Shown here: piece after piece, positions 32,942 through 46,079 of the stretch
Layout of the letters: each line of letters begins with the position of its first letter
Numbering within the stretch: position 1 is the first letter of the stretch
NCBI RefSeq assembly: GCF_964204865.1
Contig: NC_135260.1
Coordinates: 7,812,001 to 7,876,000 of the forward strand
Direction of reading: 5' to 3'
Origin: Styela clava
Lineage: Eukaryota; Chordata; Ascidiacea; Stolidobranchia; Styelidae
Length of the DNA: 64,000 nucleotides
The notes under the pieces: model-generated
What the model was told of the DNA's origin: nothing
What the model saw: only the letters and a program-made list of their open reading frames with translations
Databases searched by the model: none
Made by a program: the position numbers and the translations under genes

Positions 32942-33942
32942 CAGGGGTCGGCAAACTGCGGCCCGCGAACTATTTTCTGCGGCCCTAGGACGTCCCTACT
33001 TTCAATGCGAAAAACAAAAATTGGAACAACTAAATAATCTCCCCCAGAGTACCCAACTGTAGAATCTCCACCCCAACTAAGACCATCTAACCCTAACCCT
33101 ATCAAATAATTAGTCAAATAAAGGATCAACTGGTATTATCGACTTAGGTGGGTTGGGGAGGGGGGGTATTCTTCAGTTGGGAAACGGGATCAACTGAAGA
33201 ATCGTCACCCCAACTCAGACCAACTGAAGAATTCCCCTCCCAGGTTAGTCCAACTGTAAAATCTTCTCCCCAGGCGAGTCCGGGGGGGGGGGGTAATTCT
33301 TTAGTTGATCCAAAAAAATTTATATAGATTCATTGTTGTCTCGACGCGGATGTACGTGGTAACAAGGGCTGATGTGTGGCGCTTTTTCGTAGTAGGTAGC
33401 GTCAGTTGTAGCCTGTGTCGTTTACTTGATGTTGAATGTCGAGTTTATTTTGAATTTTGAAAATATAAAAAATGTCCGGGAACGTAGGGAAATTTGCGAT
33501 GAGGGTCGTGCTTGGACGGAAAATATTTTTCCTTCTTGCGTATTACAAAACCTGTTTGAGAGTCAGCATTGCAGTTATTATGGGATCCAATGTTAAACGT
33601 CATTATGAAAAGTGTCATTGCAAATACGAAATTTGACCCCAAGACTGCTCAACTGATCGATCATCTGTGCGACAGTGCGAAACGTGTAATGTGCACGTTC
33701 GGAAGCACATACCGCTGTGAGCAACTTCATCTAAAATGCATTACACTAAAAATAAGTTTCGTACTCGCCTGTCAGATCGGCAGTTGGACGACTGTTGCAC
33801 AGAATGGAAGGTGCGAGTGTGCATTATTTGAAGTTTAATTTGGCGATTGTTCGCAGGCGGCAACTTAATGCGGCCCGTGCGCTACTGTAAAATGTGTATA
33901 CCGGTATGTGGCCCGCGAGTACCTGAAGTTTGCCGACCACTG
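32942..33942. mobile_element. 1,001-bp nonautonomous hAT element with perfect TSD
   Basis: Ends CAGGGGTCGGCAAACTGCGG and, complemented, CAGTGGTCGGCAAACTTCAG. Flanked by the identical 8-base duplication ATTTATAT (32934-32941 and 33943-33950). Contains a degenerate tandem repeat (33040-33310) but no transposase. Confidence 0.9.
33040..33310. repeat. Degenerate minisatellite inside the hAT element
   Basis: Units of roughly 30 bases recur with the core CCAACTGAAGAAT or CCAACTGTAAAATC followed by CCCC-rich spacers. At least five imperfect units are readable, ending in a poly-G run near 33282. Confidence 0.6.
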
Positions 33943-34086
33943 ATTTATATAATGGATAGTGCGCACTTAAGTCTCACAAACTTGCCCGTTGCATGCATGC
34001 CTATGTGCAATACAAACAGCTTATTTTTTAAAATTGCAAAAAGATCCGCGGAACACTTGAAAATCTCTTGCGGTGCACTAGTTAGT

Positions 34087-34180
34087 TAGTGCAGGAGTCC
34101 GCAACTACCTTTTGGCGCGACCCAAAAAAATTTGATCCAATTCCTCGCGACCCAAGCATTTGGTAAACTTGTAATTAGTT
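34087..34180. mobile_element. hAT terminus fragment
   Basis: CAGGAGTCCGCAACTACCTT followed by GGCGCGACCC and a second GCGACCC is a hAT-type terminus. No partner end was located downstream. Confidence 0.35.
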
Positions 34181-35726
34181 ATCAATTTGAAGACTATTAT
34201 CGACAATAGCAACACACGTGAAACAAAGCTTTATAAATTCCTCGCTGTACTCCCGCTTATAAGGATGGTTTGAGTGATGTATTTATATCCGATGAGGGTG
34301 AGGAGATGAGTCTTTTGTCGGGCGTTGATCCCCACTGCTTGAAGACACAAATATTTATGAAGCTACATGTAGTGTTCTATTCTAATTTTTCTGATATATA
34401 GGCTATTCCGTTGGCGACTTTTTGGAGTATTCTTCAGTAACCAGTTTGTCAACATTATTCGTGACTAAAAGTATCTTCAAAATTCTTAACCCTGCTAAAT
34501 TTTAAATTCAATCAAGAATACCTAACAATAACAAGTGCAACAGCACCCTAACTACTTAATTTAAAATAAACAAATCTTATTATCTGTTTTATCAAGCAAA
34601 TCCACGCGGCTACTACCAACCTCGCATCGTTACGAAATAATACAATCGACTACGTAAAAGGATAATAACAATGCAAACAACATACGTAATGAATGTTTCC
34701 CCGACTTCCGATCCCCACAATGGTCTTCCTCTATACTCTACCATTGCAAAATTGTTGGTACTCATTTCAAGAGTGCTTTTACAATTTGGCGTCTATAAAC
34801 CTGCATGGTCATATGTTTCAACCCATCATTTTAATTCAAAACATTTAACCTTTCATTCAAATGTACCGGTAGAAAAGTTTAAACTACTCTATCACAGCTA
34901 TTTATAGACTAATTTTTGATTACTGCATTTAAAATAAAACTCCTACAGAAACAAAATGATCATTGGGTTTTTCAATAGACTTTTATTTACCAAAACACAA
35001 CTAAAAACTAATGGCACGCAAAACCGCGAAAACGAGGTAATACTCACAACCATAGAAATATGTCTGAGTGACAAAAGTGTCTGAGCGGCTGTTAAAAAGT
35101 TTATTGTTACGTCAAATTTTACACGTATCCTGATTGGCCGGCGTTATGGAGGTAAATAAGAAAGTCGATGCTCGGGGAAGCATCCATAAGTTTAAAACAA
35201 GGCCAGGAAATTTTAAAGCAGGATTTAGTACTGGGGATATAAAATTTTCGTAATGTATTTGATTACCCAGCGGGTAGAGATCTAAACCGGTTGAGGTGCG
35301 AATTATAAAACCATATTAATATTATTTCATAAATATCCCGCACAATCCACTCTAACCTGATGGCTCTTTTTTTCATTTGTGACGTCAACTATGAAGTAAA
35401 TTATAGTTTCGGTAGCGTGATACTGAATAACATCGAATTGATTCTAGTTTGATTTATTTTTCCATTAATGTTATAATTCATGCATGGTTTCACAAGTGAA
35501 AATATTTCGTATTTTTCGATAAACCACGCAAATTTATCAATAGGAAATTATGGCACCGATAAACAATTTCAGCCATTGTCAAATTAGCCCCGGGCGATAA
35601 GAATATTAATCAATATTCCTGCAGTGTATGCACCTGATAAACGAGAATCGACATTATCAGGGTACAGTTTTACGAGATACCAATTTGGAATGTTTTGACA
35701 GTGCGATTCTAATCGGCAAAGTGTTG
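34181..35726. other. Upstream region of the cytokine receptor
   Basis: No exon is supported. The region presumably includes 5' regulatory sequence of the gene starting at 35783. I could not identify specific factor sites with confidence. Confidence 0.4.
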
Positions 35727-35734
35727 TATAAATA
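35727..35734 (+). promoter_or_regulatory. Candidate TATA box of the cytokine receptor
   Basis: TATAAATA lies 49 bases upstream of the proposed start codon at 35783, predicting initiation near 35757. An upstream ATG at 35743 with a 10-codon frame would fall before that start and so probably outside the mRNA. Confidence 0.45.
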
Positions 35735-35782
35735 ACTACAAAATGGCTTCACATTATTTTAATCAAGCGAAATAGACAGAAC

Positions 35783-38700
35783 ATGGATAAGTATGTTCAG
35801 ATATTGTTACTGCTGTATTGTGGGCTGATGGCTTCAGCAAGTCAAGGCGAGGTTGTACTTACTAATTCGACAATCGAAGTACGGGTTGATAGTAGCCTTA
35901 TACTGGTCTGCAATGGCAGGACTTCTGATAGATTTGACGAATCTTCAACATGGATTTGGAGAATACGACAGGTAAAGTTATACGAGTAGACGAGTAATCC
36001 GTAGACACAGGCATTTTACTTTACTTGAGTATTGTATACTAAATAAGATATAGTGTTGTTACATTTTTGGAAACTTTCCATACACCTTTCATTTATCTTG
36101 TTTCTTACAGAACAATGAATCATATATTTTACCGAAGACCAAAGATCGGAATTTAATTTTCAAAAATGTACAATTCAATGATACGGGAAGATACGAATGC
36201 TCGAACACTGGACAAAGTTATTCTAGTTGGATTAATCTGTTGGTCGGAGGTAAGTTATACTTTGCTATAATTGCACTCGATTTTTTCCGTGATGTAACCT
36301 CTCATGCATGGTTAGTTCTTCTAATGAAGAGATTGCAATAGTAAAGTAATATTTAATGCCCAGGAATTGTGGTCATTGCATCTTCAGAATCCACCATATT
36401 CCAAAGCGGATTTGTTAACCATGAATGCTTACAAAAGCGAATACTTAGATAATGCTTATTAACGTCTGGAAACTTTCCATTTGTTAATATATAGTTTGGC
36501 GAGAACGACCCCAGGGAAATTTAAATTCAATTTTTTGAAAATTCAATTAGATTCCTCTCGAAATGTGAAAAATTTGTTTTTGTTCCTCATATTGAAAATA
36601 CAACGTTGTATATTTTTGAATGAATTAAATGACTACTGGGATTTGTGATAATTAATGGGAAATCAATAATGTTCACTTCCCGGAAACATTGTTTGCTTAA
36701 CCTATACCTAGCATTGGGAGAGAATGGACGAAACGTAAAGAAGTGATTTTGTTGGTCATATTCCTTTCATTATACACTTTTAATTTTCAACAAATAAGAT
36801 TCATGTACTAGTTTTGTTGAATCGTATCATTTTGTCCTGTTTTTACTCGAACTATGAAATGAAGTTTATGGACCGAAATATCAATCGTGACTCGTCTGTA
36901 ATCCAGTTTACTCATTGCTCTTCTGTCTTTTCCAGAACCCCCTGATAGACCTCAAGATCTATACTGCATAACCCACTATTCGTTTTCTTACACGAAATGT
37001 TGTTGGGATATTGGACGATCCACCCGGATCACAACGAATTATACCTTGAAATATGTAGCTGAGTAAGTAGGCCAACAGAAATCTTATATTTTTGTATTCC
37101 AAATCAATAGATATTGTCATAACATTTATATATATATAATTGAAGGATTTAACAGATTTTAGTTTTAATGAAATTAGATGATTTGCTTTATTTTTTTGGG
37201 GCTTGGTGCGTTGATTCAAGCAAACTCATATGAGAAAGAAGTTATGTTCAAAAAATACGGACATTATCAGGAATAGAAAATCACGATCAAACTCATTTTT
37301 TTGTGTTTATTCAATCAATTTTAAACAATTTCAAAATACATGAACATAGTATACTATATACAACTCATATATCAAATTAAATTCCAATCAATTTTCTCAG
37401 GCAAGGTGTACTGGACACCCATACCCGGAAATGGAATACGACGAAGACAAATGGTAGCTGTTCATCAATACAGTCAGGGCAAATGGCGAAGAAAATCAGT
37501 TCAAAATGTTGTGATCTTCCAATCGAAGGAAATCCAAATAATCGTGATGAAATCGTACAATTTAGCATTCAATTGATATCAGAAAATTCTCTTGGAACTG
37601 CAAAATATAAAAATTCAGAACTAGAGAATCCTTTATCATGGGGTAAGAAATTTAAGTGTTTTGGCGGCGTTTGCCCAAATTTATAATATATCACAGCATC
37701 GGGTGAAGCGTTAGGAATACGTTTTCCATCGCACCTCTGATTACTCTGCAAGGACTGGGAGGTTAGAATCCAGTGGGGGATGATAATGCGCAAGAGATTG
37801 CTGGACTTTTCACAGTCGCGGGGTGGTTCACGTAACCACACGTCGGCTTTATTCACCCCCAAGTCCATGCATCCGTTCAAATATTCTCATACCCGAAATG
37901 AACCGGTGATATGACGAGAGACCGTGGCTTGCTATTTGATTAAGCCGTCTTATCGGCTATCCTCTCCCCGAAGTAAATTTGAAAAATCATATAATTTTTC
38001 TCTACCGTGCATCAAATAAATAGTAATAGACTTCCGATTTCACAGTCATTGCACTTATTATTATCTCTTAAAATAGGTCAAAACATCGATGTACGCAAAA
38101 GAGTATAATATATAATAAAATGTTTATCATATTTTAATTTGCAGTGAAGCCATTAACACCAACCAATATTACATTGCAAATAAGGAAGAAAACCAATATC
38201 TATTTAATAAATGCAAACTGGAATCCTCCTAACATGACTTCAACTAAATTTGAATATAGTTTACGATACAGAATTTCTCGAGATGAAACGACGGCTTGGC
38301 ATGTGAGTTCTTGCAGCAAATTTTACTGATATAAATATTTTCACCTATATATATATAATACCTATATACCTAAGTTTTTTGTTATCAAATACATTATTAA
38401 TTTAATATTTCAACTCAATTATTTTATTAAGCTGTACTTTCATTGACCATTGCTCATCTTAGGATTGGGAGTACACCAAATATTTTTATCTCTTAGTGCA
38501 TTTGAAAATTATTTTTATTTATAAAAGCTAAGCAATTCGATAATTACAAATAATATGCACGATTTTATGTATCTTACCATTTTCAATATAACTGTACTGC
38601 ATATGATCTACTTTGTGACTTGAAAATCACAGTTTAATGTCATACCCCTTTTTAATAATTGTATGCTAATTTTTATAAATTTAGTGCATTTTTGCTTTGG

Positions 38701-41700
38701 TGTGGTGCCATTATTCATTATATTTCAAAATAAATTGAACGTTTACATGCAATCAAGATCATCGAAAGAATACCCAAACAGAAATACACCTTCCAAATAC
38801 GTCGGTCACATTCATTGGTTCAAGTTCAAGTTTCTGCTAAACCTGTTGGATTGATTGTCGGACCTTCCAGTGAATGGAGTAATTCCGCGTTCATCAGCAC
38901 TGGCGATATTCGTAAGTATATACTGACACTGAAAGCCTATTTCTCTACCTTTCGTCCGAAAATAAAATTTAATTTCGGACGAAGAACGACTTCGCTATGC
39001 TCATATTAAAATTGACATTCGATGTTCAACTATATGTAAACAAAAATAAATAACAGTATTTTTATTTTCCAGCACCGATGTCAACACTACGATTCAATGA
39101 GATTACGACTGATATTTCGTCCGATACTGGACCCACAATAGCAGTTGAATGGGCTAAATATGCACGACAGGATGAACCTGGATTTTATTATAGAATAATT
39201 TACACGTATTGTAACCAAAGTGTGTTTGCTTCGGTAAGAGTTAGATTTCATAAGTTTTGTTTGATGGAAATATATATTGAATCTTTATGTTCACCTTATC
39301 AAAATAGGGGTTTTCTTAAAATCTGTGATTCAATTTTTTACAATTATTTTTGTAGTATAACTTCACGGCTTCTCAAACAACGCATATTCAGTCGGTTAAC
39401 ATAAGTGACTGCATATCTATATCTGGAACTAATTGCAACAACGTAGGATGTTCAGAAACGACAAACGCACAAGTATTTCCATCAGAAGGTAAGTAATGAT
39501 GTACTCATCTTAATCAAATCTTATCTACTTTTGAAAACGCTACTCGGAATCAATGTGATTGAATAAGAAATCCTTACGTCTCAAATTTTATTTTTTTATA
39601 TTTTTCAGTTCCAAAATACAATTTTAGTGTGGAGTTGAATGTTTTGGAAGACGATTTTATCCTAAATTGGAACTACATGAAAAATTCTTACGAAGACTGC
39701 CGTATCAACATATTTGAAACCAGCAGGTAATAAACAATTTCCGGTGACGATGTAAAATGTGATTTTATTGTGTGTTCATGGTGCAATCTATATCCAGTTG
39801 TATAAACCTTTATCAACACCGAACTAAAGGGCCGCAATATATTCTACTTCTGATTGGTTCAAAATATTACTCAGGCTGAGATAATGTAAATTTGGTAATG
39901 AAGAATTAGTTACTGTGAAATATCAGTTACGTTCACTGTTAAACTGTAACATCGTGTATATGCATATTGTCCCATTGTTCAATATTTGAGTCATATTTCA
40001 AAGAACTCACTCTCATACTATTTCTCGTGAGAAAAACACGATCGTGTTGTGCATACTGACCGATAAACTCAGTAATTCTGATAAATAAATAACTGATTAA
40101 TAGTTCGCGGCGAAAGAGAGTGGATTTTCGTAACACGCTAGTGATTCTCGTAACATGCTAGTCATAAAATTGTTGTTTTTCGGCGATCAGAATGCGGATG
40201 TGCGTCCGCGAAAGTAGCACATTGTCAATATCTCGGACATCATGATGTGAACGCATGTTACATATCAGATTCCACACTCGTTAGGTAAATAAACTATTAA
40301 CTAGTATATTTTATCTAGTGTAATATTTAATTAGTTGATACCTAGAAATTTAACACCTAAGTCAATGTTTAAGGTTTTCTAAGATCACAATAGCTGTAAT
40401 AAAACATAAACATAACGGCAAGGATCAAATATTTGGACATGAAAGCCATGTATCAGTCATAGGTACCATTACAGAAATCGACTTGCTTAGCAACGAGTTT
40501 GTAAAAGACCGACTGACAGACGCAAAATTTAATCTATCCCACGCGTCATTAAAAATGTTCTCCTGAATCAAAATATTAATTTTGTATGAAATATAGGATC
40601 TCATTGTAATCGGAGGGAATTCGAAAATAGCGATAGTCTTCTAACGGCTTATTCTATCTTTAACTATTGAAAATTTGGATTGATTGGTTGCGAATAAAAG
40701 CCGATTTCTTTCGAACGTCAACAATTTAGAAAAAAATGTACATGTCGATGTACAATGTTGAGGCAACAACAGTATAAACATACGATCTTGGCCGATACGA
40801 TTGTTTATTTGGCCGTAATCTAATTCTCTCTTGCACGGTCGACACTGATAGTCTTCATCCATAATGCATTATTTTACTTTCATGGGACCTCTCGAAGTAT
40901 GCGCACCAAGATGGCGCACAACCTGAACTCAGGTTGTGTACCAGGTTAGGGTTCAGGTTATGCGACACCTCGGCGTGTATACTTCAGGAGTATCCTTTCA
41001 TGTTAATTGAACCATTTGCTAACATTTATGCTTTAATCACATCGACAGATTACAAGTGAACGAAACATCATTTGCCGTACGAAAAATTATAGCATCAGAA
41101 AATGTGTTATGTACCAAAGAAAACATTCAAATATCGAAATCTTCATCTATGTGTAAGGAATATGTCGGCGTCGTGAGCGCGATAAAAAGACACAATGATG
41201 TAACATACGCACGGACTGTTACATCCTCTCCGGAAACTACAAGTTAGTTCGAGCTTTTTTTTGTATAATTGAACTTTTCATGACACTGTAAAAGGCAATT
41301 TGTTTGAGAGAAAAACTTTTGTGAGTCGTATAAATTTTTACCAGTAAATTAAAATTTCATCATTTTAATCAAAATATTGGTTTAAATGACTCAAATAAAT
41401 ATGGCATTATTTATACGATGTCATGCTTTCGATAATCGATAGACCGGATAAGCTGATACAAAAGGACAACTTATCTGTATTTTTATTTACTAATGCTAGG
41501 TTTACCCACATGACATGTGCTTGTAATATCTGATCAAAGCGCTAACACAAATAATAACAAGGAAAAGAAAAATTAATTTGCCCGCAACAGCGGAAAACAC
41601 CATGTCCTCTTTTTACTTACTCAAATTTTTTTTTCAGGGATAGGCAATTTATCAAACATCGAAAACTTGGAAGTCAATTTTACTTCTTATCCCGCTCAAC

Positions 41701-44700
41701 TACAAGCTAGTTGGTCGCTGCGTGAAACTCTAAATTGCACATCGTATTTACAACCAAGAATTAGTTACACAGCAGTTGATGGTGCTGAATGTCAGGGGTT
41801 TGGACGAGGTTGCAAACGCGAATACTTTTCTGAGGTGAGTGAAGACGCGAGGTCCCAACGCAAACAAATCTATAAATCTGCAATAGTCAGGATAAAAACA
41901 TGTTACTATTAACTTGAATTTATGTCGTTTACTTATAGCAGCAGATATTGATACATAAATCAATTTCTGAAATACTTCTATTGACATACTGTGCACTGCA
42001 CAACGTAGTCTGCACATTGATGCAGAATTTATTTATTTTATCATGAACATAACATGAATCGTGTCATGGGCTGCTATTCCATGTTATTGATAAAGGAGTT
42101 TGCAAACTTGTTTTAATTATCTTATCCTATTTTTCGAAAATCGATTTAACTTACAATTACCAGGCCGTCGGTTGCAACGCCATCACTACAAACATCACAG
42201 ACAATATTTATGGCGACACCGTCTATGAAGCTAGAATGGGGATGTGCTGTCCCTCTGACACTTCCCATCACACACATAAGCCAATATGTCATTTCCACAA
42301 AAACGAGGAAGCCGTAGTATACAGAACCCCTATATCAGGTTTGTTTTCTATTTCAAATTTTTATTATGAAATACTACAGTTCAACACTCGGCAGTCAGCA
42401 GCAAACATTCGTAACAAATGGCGCGATAAATTGCTCTTTGTTGCTCCTATATACATTTACCAATACCAATATTTCATTCAGCTCCAGGTCCACCCACAAA
42501 CTTCCAATGGAACAAAAAGGACAAAGATGACGTTTTATCCTGGTCAATGCCATTACATCCGAATGGGCCAATCTCCGGATATCGTATATCCGTTAATTCT
42601 GGCAACGATTCTGCAATAATTCGCAACATCAGCACTGATAACAGTAACGTTAAACATTCTGATATTTGTGAGAAGGATATTCACACCAGAAATGTTAACA
42701 TAACTGCTTATACTATAAATGAAGCTGATGAAGTTGTTCTATATGGTGAATCGATGACGTTCATGTCCGTTGAATGTGACATAGGTGAGTGATATTAAAT
42801 AAAGATCAGGATAACGGATATTGGGATTCTTTTCTTTGCTTATTTAATGGGATCGCAATGCAAAAGTACAATCGCATGAAAAAACCATTCAACATAGGAT
42901 AGGATTTACATATTTATTCCTGGCGGAAGGGAAAGCCAATAAGATGGCTTAATCATAAGGCGAGCCTCGGCCTTTCGCCCAGTTACCAGTCCATGTCGGT
43001 GTGGGATACGTACATACGTTACATATGTAACTATCAATAGTAAAGAAAAACATGATTGAATTGTGTTTCTTGTACATAACCTTGACCAACAGAGTTACGC
43101 AAAACAATAATGGCGTGTTCAGGATTTTTTTGTTTAGAGAAGGGCCATTTATACTTGAAATGTATGACGTAATAATATGATGTCATATTTGTATTCTAAT
43201 TCAAGTAAAATGACCAAATGACCCCAGGCACGCATATATAAATATAAACTCTAAGCTTTACGTATCTCTGCTAGTACCAATGAACGGTCTTGGTCTTGTA
43301 AATGGATAATTTAAACTATTTGAGCGAGCAGCTGCAAGATCAGCAACGCTTACCGACTTGATACAAACATGGTGAACAACAGGGTAATGAAGCTCAACCA
43401 GTGGTGTCCTCATTTGAACATAATAATAATTATTCCAGTCATTCAAAATTATGTTTTTTCTATTCCAGGTCAGCTAATACATAGAGATTCCGTCCCTGTT
43501 ATCATTGGATCTACAGTTGGAATTCTTCTTGTTATAATCAGTGCTCTGGTAGTTTATTATCACAAAAAACACATAAAAAATATTATTACCAGAACTATAT
43601 GGCCATCTGTTCCTCGACCCAACGTTATAGTAACGTTTCAAAGAATAAATACATCGAACGAACATGTAATAAATTTTACTTTTGATGAAGCGCAAAGTAA
43701 TCAGGACATAAGGTAAGTTTTGTACTGGACTATTATTTATCATATTCTATTGAATTCAGATGGAACCATGAAGTAGTTTACGATTTGGGATAAATGCGAA
43801 AATTATATCCCCCCGTGCCCAAAACGTTTGTGAACATCGGTATTACATTGCGAAATCAAAGTATTTTATTATCTCTTGCCGACCATCTCTCCAGGGATAT
43901 CATATTTGAACAATATACTTTTGATGATTTCGGACCTCTACTATAGCATTGGTTATCTCGTTTAATGCAATGTCTGGAATATTGTCCAGGCGTTTTTTGA
44001 TATTGGACACAAAGTGCACATACGGATCGTTATGCTAAATTCTTGTCGTTGTTGAATGATTTTTGTCGTTTTCGCAAAAATCGCTTTTCTCCCCAACTGC
44101 TGTATCAATCAATCGATTTCAAGTTTTAAGTATATATATATATATAGTTTTTAAAATTTCCAAATCTCCCATTGGACATGATATTTCACCCAAAATTTTG
44201 CTGTTTTGTTTTGATTAACGGAGGCACTCTTTTATTCGCCACGCGTAACCGCCACTGCTGCGTTTGTTTGCCGATCTTTCCAGCAAATTCGATGCTCTAA
44301 GTTTTTAACGAACCGGTACCGAAGTGCGAGAGCCATATATTTGAGCATTGCTCTTTTGTTTTACATTAGTTATTTTTTAACATTGAGTATTATATTCTTT
44401 ATTCTACACAGGGAAGAAAACTTTGATGAAATTAGAGCTCCTCTGTTACCTGAAAGTGAAATAAATCACCAGACTCGACAACCTTCTACGCCAGATCAAA
44501 ACAATTCTAATGCAAGGGAAGAAAATCCAGCAGGGATAGCAGATTCATCTCACATACACACGGAAGGTCGAGCGCGGCAAGAAACCGCAAATCAATGCCA
44601 ATATAATAGGAATCCTGATCAATGCGAAGTTCCAAATTTATCAGCAACATTCCAACAAAATCTGGAAAATCGAGAACAGACGATTTTGTCTCCTAAATCA

Positions 44701-46079
44701 AGTGCCGGGTGTCCACATTCTTACATTAAGACAACTGAAGACTTTCAGAACCAAACGGAATTACAGTTTTACAATAGTTCATTATGTGGTGGTATGAGTC
44801 GATCCATTAGACATGGTTCTACACCTTCAATCCCGTCGTATTTATCATGCTCAACTAACTACCCGTTCAGCATATCTACAGCTAGAAATAATTCGGATGT
44901 TGGATCAGTGTACGCAAGATTACCGGATATGTATCAGTGGACTCTTCCGGATTACACAGCTTTCAGTGTACGTAGTACCTATAGTGACTATTCATGGGTG
45001 AGTCCGATTGAATACATAAAATCATATCTATATATTAATTTCGAATATCTCTATTGCTTGACCACATCAAAAAAGGTTAAACTCTATCCGATCCATTTCT
45101 CAAAGATAAACCTTTCATATTAATATGTATGACGATATATTTTGAGGAATACTTTTCTATCCACAATACATTACTCTTGTTGACTAATTCGGTATCCAAT
45201 TTGGCAATCTTCATAAAATTATTAATTTGGTGTGGCAAAAGAATTTATTCATTTTTTTTTATTTGTTTGTATATTTTCCTTCCTTTTTACTTTCAAGTCT
45301 CGCTTTTTTCGCTTCCGACAGTATCATGTCTCGATGATTGTGTGTGTGTGTGCGTGCGTGCCTTCATTAGTTTTTTTTTACTTTTGGGTGAGCGAACACG
45401 TACTACTTCTTTTATCAATACCTTTCCATCTAAAATCTGTACGTTTCAAACCTTACTCTAGGTTTTGTTCGCCTTCCCGATCCTATAATCAGTTACTTTT
45501 ACTTTAATCTATTTTTTTTTATCGTCTATTGCTGATTATGGAGTCGAAATAAACTTATAACTTAGGTATTTTTATACAAAATACATAAAATTACATCTAC
45601 CTAAGAATGAGTTTGTGTATCGTAATTGGCTCAACGATAAATTATCTGCGAAGTTGAGTTGTTGCAACGCAATCATCTTAAAAACAAATTTGCTCAAATC
45701 AAAAACGGAGCAGTTCTTAGTCACACGCAAACAATTCTCATTATTAAATGCGCGTAGCAGAGTCGAAATAACTCGAGGAATCATTCTGCATTGAGATGCA
45801 CTTCCAACATGACAGCCGTATGATCGTTTCAACCTCGAAACGTTCCAAATCTCATCAACCTAGCGACGTCGCTAAATGCGTGCTGCTCCAACAGTTCTTG
45901 TTAAATTAATGAAAACTTGAATTATCATTTTTCAGACAAAGCTCCCACAGACCAGCACACCTTTTGATTTAAGAACTGGATGTCGAATTTTCTTTGACGA
46001 CGTTTCTCCCGAAAAGAAAGAAAGCAACATCCAAGAAGTTTTCCAAGCTGCTAGCTATTCAGGGTTCAGCCAGAAATAA
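35783..46079 (+). CDS. gp130-like class I cytokine receptor
   Basis: Model of 16 exons, 1087 aa, in frame: 35783-35971, 36111-36249, 36936-37062, 37401-37642, 38145-38302, 38758-38911, 39073-39233, 39356-39488, 39609-39726, 41049-41242, 41638-41834, 42164-42338, 42482-42784, 43469-43712, 44412-44997, 45936-46079. A signal peptide (about 1-21) is followed by an Ig-like domain (Cys 43; NDTGRYEC near 94), a cytokine-binding module opening PPDRPQDLYCITH with CCW, a degenerate WSXWS site (WSNSA, 325-329), about three further FnIII-like domains with many N-glycosylation sites, a TM helix at about 773-794 and a JAK-docking box 1 (IWPSVPRP, 807-814). The tail is about 290 aa, with tyrosines but no YxxQ that I could find. 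This order matches gp130/G-CSFR/LIFR-type receptors, which signal through JAK-STAT at the plasma membrane. The exon 6 acceptor (after AATCAAG) has a poor pyrimidine tract and is the weakest boundary. Confidence 0.87.
37695..38010 (+). repeat. Near-complete tRNA-derived SINE, intron 4
   Basis: Head GTGAAGCGTTAGGAATACG, degraded B-box GGTTAGAATCC near 37762, then GAGATTGCTGGACTTTTCAC, CAAGTCCATGCATCCG, GATTAAGCCGTCTTATCGGC and a short AT-rich tail. Best full-length copy for defining the family in this window. Confidence 0.85.
40885..40995. mobile_element. Short MITE related to family A, intron 9
   Basis: GGACCTCTCGAAGTATGCGC and the end ACTTCAGGAGTATCC, with the inner ACCAAGATGGCGCACAAC and GTGTACCAGGTTAGGGTT of the family A long variant. 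About 110 bases; most of the interior is missing. Confidence 0.65.
42893..43012 (-). repeat. SINE tail fragment, intron 13
   Basis: Starts ATAGGATAGGATTTACATAT (tail in reverse), then GAAAGCCAATAAGATGGCTT and CCAGTTACCAGTCCATGTCG of the SINE body. Confidence 0.75.
45290..45565. repeat. Interspersed repeat piece with GT microsatellite, intron 15
   Basis: Contains a (TG)n run at about 45341-45360. The stretch 45390-45490 resembles sequence after the hAT transposase at 62330-62430 (shared TGAGCGA.., AACCTTA.TCTAGGTTTTGT-like blocks). The end GATTATGGAGTCGAAATAAA recurs in reverse at about 56452-56480. An old dispersed element is likely; class unknown. Confidence 0.45.

Larger units (their letters stand above)
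32478..34090. mobile_element. Eroded outer hAT element carrying a nested hAT
   Basis: Left end CAGTGGTTCTCGAACTTTTT followed by GCGGCGCACTGAGCA. The right part shows CGCGGAACACTTGAAA and GCGGTGCACTAG near 34040-34080, but the expected terminal complement is not intact. The 1-kb element at 32942-33942 lies inside. Confidence 0.45.

Noticed and set aside
33080-33110. CCCTAACCCTA-like telomeric motif
   Set aside because: Only about two units, within the degenerate minisatellite of a hAT element.
44341-45123. 260-codon open frame as a complete gene
   Set aside because: Its start lies upstream of a clean acceptor at 44411 and its end reads through a GTGAGT donor at 44998. It is exon 15 of the cytokine receptor with intron on both sides.
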